A stretch of 64,000 nucleotides of DNA from JAITVB01 sp031553805 (GTDB lineage Bacteria > Bacteroidota > Bacteroidia > Bacteroidales > Rikenellaceae). This document shows positions 43,294 through 50,798 of the stretch, piece after piece (position 1 is the stretch's first letter; each line of letters opens with the position of its first letter). Where the stretch lies: contig JAVBLC010000003.1 in assembly GCA_031553805.1 (NCBI GenBank), positions 1 to 64,000 on the forward strand, given 5' to 3'. The translations under genes were made by a program, and so were the position numbers. The notes beneath the pieces are model-generated. The model was not told where the DNA came from. It did not search any database and was given only the letters and a program-made list of their open reading frames with translations.

Positions 43294-44289
43294 ATGAAAA
43301 GATTCGCGAAAAAGATAGGCTATGGCTTGGCGGGGTTGCTTCTGCTCATGACCTCGTGCGTGAGGAGCGGCGCCGACGATTGCGGCGGCTATTTGCGCAT
43401 TGTCTATGACTACAACATGGACTACAAGGACCTGTTTGAAAAGCAGGTGACCTTCCTGAGCGTTTTCGCCTTCGATGCAGAAACGGGCGTGTTGGTCAGC
43501 GAAATCAAGAAACAGCAGAATCCCTTCCCGGAGAATTATAAGATGGAGATTCCGATGGAGCTTCAGGGCCGCAAGCTCACCCTTGTGGTTTGGGCCGGAC
43601 TCGATCCCGATTCCTATCAATTCCCGATGATGACTCCCGGAACCTCCACAATGAATGACTTGAAGGTACGGGTGCGGGGTTGCGAAACGTTCTGTGTCAA
43701 TCGGAGCGAAGCGCTTTGCCCGCTGTGGCACGGCATCCTCGAGAATATCGAGTTTTCGCCGATGGACACAGAGGTTAAGACCGTTTCGATGATGAAAAAT
43801 ACCAATAAATTCCGGGTCATCCTACAGACATTCAATGACATAGATAATGGGGCGCTTGACATCAACAACTTCGATGTGCGCATCTTCTCAGCCAACGGGA
43901 AGTACAATTGCCACAATGCACTCGAAGATAATAAATTGCAGCAGATCGAATACACGACCTATTACGAGGCCAACGACCCCGAAGTAGGAGCTATCGCCGA
44001 GCTGAACACGCTCCGCCTGATGAACGACGGCCGGGCCAATATATTCAGGCTTACCGACAACCGTTCGGGCAAGGATATCCTGAACCTCAATCTCACCAAG
44101 TATATCGACGCGCTCAAATTGCTGCAGTGGAACAGCATCCCCCTGCAGGAATATATGGACCGCGAAGACCGGTATTCGATCCTCGTCCTGCTGGAGCGGG
44201 CCAACCCCGACGATCCGCGGAGCGGATGGATGTCGGCACAGGTCAGGATTAACGACTGGGTGATCCGCGTCACGGACGTCGATGATTAA
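43294..44289 (+). CDS. Mfa2/FimB-family fimbrial anchor lipoprotein
   Basis: A 331-residue lipoprotein (lipobox MTSC, Cys22). The mature N-terminus DDCGGYLRIVYDYNMDYKD and then VTFLSVFAFDAETGVLV match the Mfa2/FimB family start (Cys-x3..4-L-x-F-x-Y-x-x-N, V-x-V-F-x-F-D). The rest is a two-domain beta sandwich with no C-terminal donor strand. Mfa2 proteins anchor the fimbria in the outer membrane and limit its length. It is the last gene of the locus and is followed by a terminator. In Porphyromonas, mfa2 directly follows mfa1; here four subunit-type genes intervene. Confidence 0.82.
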   Translation: MKRFAKKIGYGLAGLLLLMTSCVRSGADDCGGYLRIVYDYNMDYKDLFEKQVTFLSVFAFDAETGVLVSEIKKQQNPFPENYKMEIPMELQGRKLTLVVWAGLDPDSYQFPMMTPGTSTMNDLKVRVRGCETFCVNRSEALCPLWHGILENIEFSPMDTEVKTVSMMKNTNKFRVILQTFNDIDNGALDINNFDVRIFSANGKYNCHNALEDNKLQQIEYTTYYEANDPEVGAIAELNTLRLMNDGRANIFRLTDNRSGKDILNLNLTKYIDALKLLQWNSIPLQEYMDREDRYSILVLLERANPDDPRSGWMSAQVRINDWVIRVTDVDD

Positions 44290-44314
44290 CAGCGATTGCT
44301 TTGGTCGCAGCAGG

Positions 44315-44347
44315 CAGCGGAGGGGAATTTCCTCCGCTGTTTGCTTT
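44315..44347 (+). terminator. Terminator of the fimbrial locus
   Basis: A 9-bp perfect stem (44315-44323 with 44331-44339), extendable with mismatches, followed by TTTGCTTTTTTG. Confidence 0.78.
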
Positions 44348-44362
44348 TTTGTACTCCGATCC

Positions 44363-44393
44363 TTTGAATTTCGGATAATCGGAAATATCTTCG
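44363..44393 (+). promoter_or_regulatory. Promoter of the first L,D-transpeptidase gene
   Basis: TTTG (44363-44366), 19-nt spacer, TATCTTCG (44386-44393), one mismatch to TAnnTTTG. Confidence 0.55.
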
Positions 44394-44463
44394 CGGCTGA
44401 AAATTCCGGCAAGGGGCGTGCGAAGAAAGAGAAGCGAACACCGGATGATTTTGAAAAACAGTA

Positions 44464-45468
44464 ATGATGCGCACTCCCCTGATCACCTTTCTTGTTTCCC
44501 TTTGCCTGCTTGCAGCCTGCTCACGCGGCGCCGCTCCCGAACAGACCGATCCGCTGACCCCGGTCGCCGTTTTCCAACGGCCTGCCACCGCTTCGGCCCC
44601 GGCCGTGGTGATCCAGCGCGAACTGCTTTACGACCAACACACATTGGCCGATTCGTTCTCATACAACGGGAAGCCCCGTGCTTTTCACTGGGAAAAGATG
44701 CAGGCGATGCTTGCCGCGCTCGACTCGATGCAACAGCGTCCCACGCGCTGGGCGATCCTCCAGAACCGCAACAATCGCAACGGCTTGGCGCCCCTGTCCC
44801 GCGAATTTACACGCAACGCTTATAATAACATTCAGGACACGTTCGGCGTCGAACGCATTTTCTCGTCGCCGCTTTTTCTGTCGCCCGACTCGCTTTTCCC
44901 GGCCCGCTACGCCCACGATGGGATGCTGGTCAAGATCCGCGACTACACGGCCAACGACTCGATGGCCCGCGTCGAATCGTTCCACCTCGACGGCGAGTGG
45001 TACGTCCCGAAACAATATGTCAAAAAAGCCGGTTCGGGCACCTCGTTTTTCCGCCACGCGATCTTTGTCGACCGCCGCGACCAGACGATCACCACGCTCG
45101 AAAAATCGGACGGAAAATGGCTTGTGCGCAGCATGAACCCCGCCACTACCGGCCTTCACCGTCCGCCCTACCAACGCGAAACCCCGCTCGGCGCTTTCGT
45201 GATCCAGGAGAAAAAAGAAAAGATGTTTTTTCTGAAAGACGGCACCAATGAGGTCGAAGGCTTTGCACCGTTTGCCAACCGTATCTGTAACGGGGCTTAC
45301 ATCCACGGTGTGCCGGTCAACTATCCGCGCCAGGAACTGATCGAATTTATCTGGACGCTCGGCACCACGCCCCGCTCTCATATGTGTGTGCGCAATGCCA
45401 CTTCCCACGCCAAATTCATCTTCGAATGGGGCCCCGTCGAACGAACGGTCGTCTTCATTTTCGAATAG
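44464..45468 (+). CDS. L,D-transpeptidase (YkuD-type) lipoprotein
   Basis: A 334-residue lipoprotein (lipobox LLAAC, Cys19). The C-terminal YkuD-type catalytic domain contains His281 (AYIHGVP) and the active-site segment SHMCVRNAT with catalytic Cys308, near the usual SHGC-x-R pattern; the Gly between His and Cys is replaced by Met. Such enzymes make 3-3 peptidoglycan crosslinks or attach proteins to peptidoglycan in the periplasm. The N-terminal ~180 residues have no recognised domain. A second, different L,D-transpeptidase follows after about 60 bp with its own promoter. Confidence 0.82.
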   Translation: MMRTPLITFLVSLCLLAACSRGAAPEQTDPLTPVAVFQRPATASAPAVVIQRELLYDQHTLADSFSYNGKPRAFHWEKMQAMLAALDSMQQRPTRWAILQNRNNRNGLAPLSREFTRNAYNNIQDTFGVERIFSSPLFLSPDSLFPARYAHDGMLVKIRDYTANDSMARVESFHLDGEWYVPKQYVKKAGSGTSFFRHAIFVDRRDQTITTLEKSDGKWLVRSMNPATTGLHRPPYQRETPLGAFVIQEKKEKMFFLKDGTNEVEGFAPFANRICNGAYIHGVPVNYPRQELIEFIWTLGTTPRSHMCVRNATSHAKFIFEWGPVERTVVFIFE

Positions 45469-45475
45469 GGACGTT

Positions 45476-45506
45476 TTTGAAATCTCGGAAGAAAATACTA
45501 TTTTTG
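45476..45506 (+). promoter_or_regulatory. Promoter of the second L,D-transpeptidase gene
   Basis: TTTG (45476-45479), 19-nt spacer and TATTTTTG (45499-45506) match the consensus. The start codon is at 45530. Confidence 0.72.
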
Positions 45507-45529
45507 TATTTCTACCCGTTATAATCCTG

Positions 45530-46225
45530 ATGCGAAAATTAGTCGTCCTGCTTTTGCTGGCTCTCCTGCCGGCCGGATATTCGACCCCCGGGGCGAATGA
45601 TGCCGGCCCGTCGTCGTCGTTCGACAGCGGCCGGCTCTATGCCGAAATGCAGCTCGAAGGGGTAGTCAACTTCACCGCCTTCGCCCGCGCCATCGACGGC
45701 TACAACACGATCAAAGGCATCCGCAAAGAGATCCTTACCCTGATCGACTTCTCACGGCCATCGTCCGAAGACCGCCTCTTTGTCTTCGACCTGCATAACC
45801 GCACAATGGTCTATCACACCGTCGTGGCCCACGGCAAAAACAGCGGCGACGTCTACGCCACCGCATTCTCCAACGCCAGCGGATCGAACAAAAGCTCGCT
45901 CGGTTTCTACCTCACTGGCGAAACCTACCGCAGCAGCCGTACCGGCTACTCGCTCCGCTTGGCTGGCCTCGAACGCGGCATCAACGACTGCGCTTTTGCC
46001 CGCGGTATCGTCGTCCACGGCGCCGACTACTGCAACCCCGCCTTCGTCGCCCGCGCCGGCCGCCTCGGCCGCAGCCTCGGATGCCCTGCCATCCCCGAAG
46101 CCGTCAACCACGACGTCATCGACGCCATCAAAGACGGGTCACTCCTATTCATCTACGCCAACGACCGCAACTACCTCTCACAATCCACCATCCTCCCCCG
46201 CCACGACGCCGTCGCCAAACTGTAA
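45530..46225 (+). CDS. Murein L,D-transpeptidase catalytic-domain family protein (YkuD_2)
   Basis: A 231-residue exported protein with a signal peptide (RKLVVLLLLALLPAGYS). The YkuD_2-type fold is recognisable from LFVFDLHNRTMVYHTVVAHG, YATAFSNASGSNKSSLGFY, VVHGADYC (His163) and the catalytic SLGCPAIP (Cys185). It likely remodels peptidoglycan in the periplasm. The start at 45530 is fixed by the promoter -7 box at 45499-45506, since the frame is open further upstream into the previous gene. Repeat copy 3 begins 21 bp after the stop codon. Confidence 0.86.
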   Translation: MRKLVVLLLLALLPAGYSTPGANDAGPSSSFDSGRLYAEMQLEGVVNFTAFARAIDGYNTIKGIRKEILTLIDFSRPSSEDRLFVFDLHNRTMVYHTVVAHGKNSGDVYATAFSNASGSNKSSLGFYLTGETYRSSRTGYSLRLAGLERGINDCAFARGIVVHGADYCNPAFVARAGRLGRSLGCPAIPEAVNHDVIDAIKDGSLLFIYANDRNYLSQSTILPRHDAVAKL

Positions 46226-46246
46226 CCCACCAAGGGTTAGTGCAGA

Positions 46247-46533
46247 CGGAGCCGCCTTCGACTGCCGCTTTTTATAAAAAGCGGCACCAAAAATTTTACT
46301 GGAAAACTTCGTTTTCCCTGGTTTCCTCTGCTCGGACTCAATAAGGGTTTTAGAAAAGGGTAAGACCCATTTCCAACGTAACGATCGAGATTTCGATCCT
46401 GTTACAGGAAATGGGTCTTTCCCTTTTCTAAAACCCTTACTCAATCTAAGTAAAGTAAGTCAAGGAAAGCGCAGCTTTCCAGAAAAGTTTTTGAGGCACT
46501 TTTTACAAAAAGTGCCAGTCAGAGCAGGCTCCG
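46247..46533. repeat. Nested-hairpin dispersed repeat, copy 3 (loop inverted)
   Basis: A 287-bp element between convergent genes, ending 7 bp before the pectinesterase stop codon. Its layout is identical to copy 2: ~27-bp imperfect terminal inverted repeats, end hairpins, a central 32-bp stem with one mismatch (46343-46374 with 46407-46438), bordering ACTCAAT direct repeats (46336-46342 and 46439-46445) and a 32-nt loop (46375-46406). The loop equals the reverse complement of the copy 2 loop at 31 of 32 positions, although the sequences outside the arms have the same orientation. The small hairpin right of the stem differs from copy 2 by paired changes (GGAAAGC..GCTTTCC against GAGAAAC..GTTTCTC). 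Confidence 0.9.
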
Positions 46534-46540
46534 ACAGCTC

Positions 46541-47509
46541 TTACTCTTTGGTTGGGTCCCAGTCTGTGAGGACGTTGTTGAGGGTGACTTGGGCGGCTTG
46601 GGTGTCGGTTAGGATTTTTGTCCATGCAGCTCGTTCCGAGGTATTTGCTCCGGGGCCGGTGTTTTTGTATTCGGCGTAGCGTGCGGTTTGTTCGTTGGCG
46701 GCGTTGCCCCAGTTATTCCAGCCGACGGGGAGTATAGCGGCGGGGAGTTCGCAATGCATAAAGATCACTGCGGCGTTGGCACGCCAGGGGCGTCCGAGAT
46801 GCATTTTGGTGACGCCTTCGTCAGTGGTTACCTTGCAATTGTTGAACACGTAGCCGTATCTCTGGTTGCCGGGAGTGGCGGCTGCAGTGATGAACGAGTC
46901 GCTTTTGCAGTGGAGGGTGCAGTTTTCGAACCAGACGGTCGACGGGCCGAAGATGTAGTCGGTCGTACCTTCGATGTAGCAGTCTACGAAGTAGTTGCGT
47001 GTTCCGCCGAGGCCGGTCAGCAGGGTGTCTTGGTTGCCGAGCAGGCGACAGTTTCGGACGGTGCACCGGTCGCCGTCGATGTGCAGGGCGACGGCTTGTC
47101 CGCGCCGCCCGGAACTATTTTCGATGGTGAGGTTTTCGAGTGTGATATGCGTTCCTTGTACGAGCATCGTATGGGTTTTGAAGGTACCCATTTGGTTGAG
47201 CCCGTTGTAGTCGCCCCAGACAATCTGGGTTTTGTCGGGGCCTTCGCCGACGATCTTCAGGTCTTGTATCCAGGAGAATACGATAATTTTCTCGTTGTAA
47301 ACGCCTTCCTTGACGATCATTACGCTCGGTTCGGGACGGTATCCGCGGACGCAATCCATAGCGGCACCGATGGTTTTGAAATCGCCCGAACCGTCTTGTG
47401 CGACGATGATCGTATCACGCGGGAAAACACTGAACTGGGCCAAGGCCGGAGTGGCAGCCAGCGTGCACAGCAGGGCGGCGATGGCGCCTAAAAAGAGATT
47501 CTTTTTCAT
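46541..47509 (-). CDS. Pectinesterase (carbohydrate esterase family 8)
   Basis: A 322-residue exported enzyme with a signal peptide (KKNLFLGAIAALLCTLAATPALAQ). It is a right-handed beta-helix with the CE8 catalytic signatures in order: GQAVALHID with the Gln, NQDTLL with an Asp, DYIFGPSTVWFENC with the nucleophilic Asp, and LGRPWR with the substrate-binding Arg. It removes methyl esters from pectin homogalacturonan. The start at 47509 gives a clean signal peptide. It lies downstream of an esterase gene in the same direction; the pair may act together on decorated pectin, although no pectate lyase or SusCD is adjacent. Confidence 0.93.
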   Translation of the reverse strand: MKKNLFLGAIAALLCTLAATPALAQFSVFPRDTIIVAQDGSGDFKTIGAAMDCVRGYRPEPSVMIVKEGVYNEKIIVFSWIQDLKIVGEGPDKTQIVWGDYNGLNQMGTFKTHTMLVQGTHITLENLTIENSSGRRGQAVALHIDGDRCTVRNCRLLGNQDTLLTGLGGTRNYFVDCYIEGTTDYIFGPSTVWFENCTLHCKSDSFITAAATPGNQRYGYVFNNCKVTTDEGVTKMHLGRPWRANAAVIFMHCELPAAILPVGWNNWGNAANEQTARYAEYKNTGPGANTSERAAWTKILTDTQAAQVTLNNVLTDWDPTKE

Positions 47510-47630
47510 TGTTATGGTTGTTTTTGAGGTTGTCATAGCGGTCGATCGCGGCTTGTGTGGGCCTATCCGCTGTATCTGTTGCGTCGTTCGTAGCCGTCGG
47601 CCATCGAATATTTTTGATGCCGTCCGGGTG

Positions 47631-48650
47631 TCATTGTTTTGCGGTAGGGTGGTGAGCCTTGAATGTATTGTCGAGGAAAGTGCCCATCAACTCTACCGTC
47701 GGCCCGAACCACGGGTCGAAAAGCCAGAATGGGTGGGGCGTGTCGGGAATCGCGTGCAGTTCATAGGGGATATTGAGGGCCTTCATCCGCCCGATCTGTG
47801 CAGCCAGGCCGGGATGGTCGCGGTTCGAACTGTTAATGAAACACACGGGCGCCGATGCGGGCGAAAGTTGCCGCGCGGGCGAAACGGCCTGCCACACGGC
47901 GGGATTTTCTTCGTAGGTGCTGCCCAGCCAACGGGCGTCCGAAGGCAGCTCCTGGCCCGCTTCGCGGGCCTTGCGGGCGCGTTCGGTGCGCGCAGGGACA
48001 GTCAGGTCGGCCACGCCGTCGAGATCGACCACGGCTTGCACCGTGCTTGGCATGTGGGGATAGCCCCCCTCACCCTCATAATGGGGATTGCCGTTCGTCG
48101 CGCCGGCCAGATCAGCCAGCAGTCCCCCCGCCGATTCGCCCGAGATGGCGATACGCTGCGGGTCGATCCCGTAGTCGGCGGCATGGGCGCGGACCCAGCG
48201 GATAGCGGACTTCACGTCATAAATAGCCGCGGGATATAACGCCTCGGGAGACAACCGGTATTCGACCGGGATGCAAACATAGCCCCGTGCGGCCAGTGCG
48301 ACGGCCATCGGCTCTTCCATCGACCGGTCGCCCGAGCTCCACCCGCCGCCGTGGACCATCAGCAGGGCGGGGCAGGTGTCGCCGTTGGCGGGACGGAAAA
48401 TATCGAGGTGCAGTTTGCGCGGGCCGTAAGGCGTGTCCGGCAGGGAAGAATAGACGATATTATACTCGGCGATCACCCCGGCCTGGATGACAGGGGGCAC
48501 GATCCGGATCGCGGGATATTTCTGCACTTCCTGCCGGTAAGCGCTCCAGACGGTAAACGATGTGTCGCGCGGAATCTTTTCGAACCGTTCCTGCGCAAGT
48601 AGCGTCCCCGGTAAGATCAACGACAATACCAGCCAAAGGCAGTTTTTCAT
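47631..48650 (-). CDS. Exported alpha/beta-hydrolase esterase
   Basis: A 339-residue protein with a signal peptide (KNCLWLVLSLILPGTLLAQ) and a hormone-sensitive-lipase-like alpha/beta hydrolase fold. The oxyanion-hole motif is VHGGGWSSGD, the nucleophile elbow ISGESAGG, and the catalytic His is likely in PDTPHPFWLF. Exported enzymes of this group in Bacteroidota often deacetylate plant polysaccharides. The neighbouring pectinesterase (122 nt downstream) supports a pectin or acetylated-glycan substrate. No promoter consensus was located with confidence. Confidence 0.86.
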   Translation of the reverse strand: MKNCLWLVLSLILPGTLLAQERFEKIPRDTSFTVWSAYRQEVQKYPAIRIVPPVIQAGVIAEYNIVYSSLPDTPYGPRKLHLDIFRPANGDTCPALLMVHGGGWSSGDRSMEEPMAVALAARGYVCIPVEYRLSPEALYPAAIYDVKSAIRWVRAHAADYGIDPQRIAISGESAGGLLADLAGATNGNPHYEGEGGYPHMPSTVQAVVDLDGVADLTVPARTERARKAREAGQELPSDARWLGSTYEENPAVWQAVSPARQLSPASAPVCFINSSNRDHPGLAAQIGRMKALNIPYELHAIPDTPHPFWLFDPWFGPTVELMGTFLDNTFKAHHPTAKQ

Positions 48651-48783
48651 AGTGAGAAGCGATTGAGAGAATCAAACCCGGGAAGCGATTCCGCGGCTAC
48701 GCATGGGGATTGGATGCGTATGCAGATATCGACCCTAAAAATATGAAAAAATCGCTTCCCGGCCAAATTTTTTCAGTCCGGGC

Positions 48784-49794
48784 TTACTGGATACCGACGG
48801 TGATCAGCACCCAATAGATCGCTGCGGCCAGCAGGGCGCTCACCGGAATTGTGATGATCCAGGCCCACAGCAGGTTGACGGTTACCCCCCAACGCACGGC
48901 CGACATCCGTTTGACCGCCCCCACGCCGATGATGGCGCCGGTGATCGTGTGGGTCGTGCTCACGGGGATTTTCCAGATCTCGGTCAGGTAGAGGGTGATC
49001 GCCCCGGCCGTTTCGGCTGCGACGCCTTCCAGCGGGGTCACCTTGGTGATCTTGGTGCCCATCGTCTTGACGATGCGCCACCCGCCCGACATCGTCCCCA
49101 GGGCGATCATCGAGAAACAGGCGACCGGCACCCAACCCGGAATGTCGGTGATGCTACCCTCCTTGCCCCCGGCCACGAAGAGCGCGGCGGCGATAATCCC
49201 CATCACTTTCTGCGAGTCGTTCAGGCCGTGGCCGATGCTGAACAGCCCCGATGAAACGAGTTGCAACCGTTTGAACCACCAGTCGGCCCGGTTGGGATTG
49301 GCCCGGCGGCAGATGTTCATGATGATGATCGTGATGATCGAGGCCATCAACATCCCGATGAACGGTGCGAGCAGGATAAAAGCGGCGATCTTCAGCACGA
49401 CGGCCGAGTGGATGGCGTTGATCCCGCCGTAGGCGATGGCCGCTCCGGCAAACCCCCCGATGAGCGTGTGCGACGACGATGAGGGGATCCCTTTCCACCA
49501 GGTGAAGAGATTCCAGATAATAGCGGCAATCACCCCGGCCAGAATAACGGGCAATGTAATGAAGTCTTCGGATACGGTTTTCGAGACAGTGTTGGCGATG
49601 CCGAATTCGCCGATGATATACTTGGCGATGAAGAAGGCCACGAAGTTGAACAACGCCGCCCACAACACAGCCAGGAACGGCGTGAGCACCTTGGTCGATA
49701 CGATCGTGGCGATCGAGTTGGCCGCATCGTGAAAACCGTTGATATAATCAAAAATGAGCGAAAGGACGATAATAACGATAAGCAAAGTAGTCAT
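48784..49794 (-). CDS. PiT-family inorganic phosphate transporter
   Basis: A 336-residue polytopic protein of the PiT family (PF01384). The family signature FHDAANSIATIVSTKVLTP near the N-terminus (DYINGFHDAAN) is repeated in inverted form near the C-terminus (TKVTPLEGVAAE, VSTTHTITGAI). About 10 hydrophobic segments are visible, and SSSSHTLIGGFAGAA is a conserved loop. It imports phosphate with a cation. The DUF47 protein gene lies 12 nt upstream in the same direction, the standard pairing for this transporter. Confidence 0.95.
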   Translation of the reverse strand: MTTLLIVIIVLSLIFDYINGFHDAANSIATIVSTKVLTPFLAVLWAALFNFVAFFIAKYIIGEFGIANTVSKTVSEDFITLPVILAGVIAAIIWNLFTWWKGIPSSSSHTLIGGFAGAAIAYGGINAIHSAVVLKIAAFILLAPFIGMLMASIITIIIMNICRRANPNRADWWFKRLQLVSSGLFSIGHGLNDSQKVMGIIAAALFVAGGKEGSITDIPGWVPVACFSMIALGTMSGGWRIVKTMGTKITKVTPLEGVAAETAGAITLYLTEIWKIPVSTTHTITGAIIGVGAVKRMSAVRWGVTVNLLWAWIITIPVSALLAAAIYWVLITVGIQ

Positions 49795-49806
49795 CCGGCG
49801 GCAGGG

Positions 49807-50463
49807 TTAGGAATATTTCACCACAATCGTTTTCAGCACCTCGGACACGCGGTAGGCTTTGTCGGTCGCGCTTTCGAGCAGTTGCATGATCTCGACCTGC
49901 TTGAGCAGTTCGATCGCGTCTTTTTCCTGCTTGAAGAGCGAGATGATGAAGTTTTCGTAGACGTCGTCGGCCGAGTTTTCGATTTCGTGCAGGCGGCGGC
50001 ACTGGGTGAGTACCAGGTTATCGCTCCGGTGTTTTTTGCTCAATTCGACCACGGCGGTCTGAATGCTTAGGGTCGCTTCCCGGATGTGCTCGGCCAGATG
50101 CACGGCGCTCAGGGGCATTTCGCGGGGCTGGTAGAGGACGGCGCGTTTGGCCGATCCGTTGATCAGGTCGAGCAGGTCGTCGAGTTGCGCGGCCAGTGTG
50201 TGGATATCTTCGCGGTCGAACGGAGTGATGAACGTCTTATTGAGTTCGTCGACGATCTCGTTGGTCAGGTCGTCGCAATGGGTTTCGGTTTTTTTGATTT
50301 CGACATAGAGCCGTTTGCGGTCTTCCTGTGTAGTGACCTGGATGAATTCGATGAGCAGGTCCGAAGCTTTGAGGATGTCTGTGACCTGACCCCGTAGCAG
50401 GGGGAGGAATTTGCTCTCCTTAGGAAGGAAGAACTGGAAGAAGCGGCTGATATTGTAACTCAT
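49807..50463 (-). CDS. DUF47/PhoU-like phosphate transport accessory protein
   Basis: A 218-residue all-helical protein of the DUF47 family, related to PhoU. It has FLPKESKFLPLLRGQ near the N-terminus, TNEIVDELNKTFITPFDREDIHTLA (the family signature with FITPFDRED) in the middle and an acidic C-terminal helix pair. Members regulate the adjacent PiT transporter and lie directly upstream, as here with a 12-nt gap. It acts in the cytoplasm. No pho-type regulator is near. Confidence 0.94.
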   Translation of the reverse strand: MSYNISRFFQFFLPKESKFLPLLRGQVTDILKASDLLIEFIQVTTQEDRKRLYVEIKKTETHCDDLTNEIVDELNKTFITPFDREDIHTLAAQLDDLLDLINGSAKRAVLYQPREMPLSAVHLAEHIREATLSIQTAVVELSKKHRSDNLVLTQCRRLHEIENSADDVYENFIISLFKQEKDAIELLKQVEIMQLLESATDKAYRVSEVLKTIVVKYS

Positions 50464-50798
50464 TTTTAACAGAATTTGTATACAAAATTAAATAAATAAT
50501 ATCAAAAAAACATCCTATTGCTCCCTTTAACAGTACGAATCCAGATGGACTTTGAGGGTGTCTCATTGTTGATAAGAGTGATTAACAGGCTGTTTGTCAT
50601 TAAAATACAGTATTTTTTGATTGTGGATAAAAAGAGGCAAAAAATCGATCTTATTTCGCGGGCTTTCTGAGTGCAAGAGAAAGGATCGCGGGATAACTCA
50701 TCGCCCCCGGGTGTATTTGCCCCGAAAAAGAGTAGGGCGGCCCACCGGGCCGCCCTACGTTCTTGTTACAGGGAGGGTTTTCCCGTCCCTTGTCAAGA
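50464..50798. other. Intergenic region between DUF47 gene and SusCD pair 2
   Basis: 335 bp with no gene. It contains the terminator of the leftward susCD operon (50725-50758). The rest (50464-50720) is AT-rich and should hold the promoter of the phosphate transport pair, but I found no clear consensus. Confidence 0.45.
50725..50758 (-). terminator. Terminator of SusCD pair 2
   Basis: A 12-bp perfect stem (50732-50743 with 50747-50758) with a 3-nt loop. Read leftward it is followed by CTCTTTTTCG, consistent with termination of the susC-susD transcript. Confidence 0.85.
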
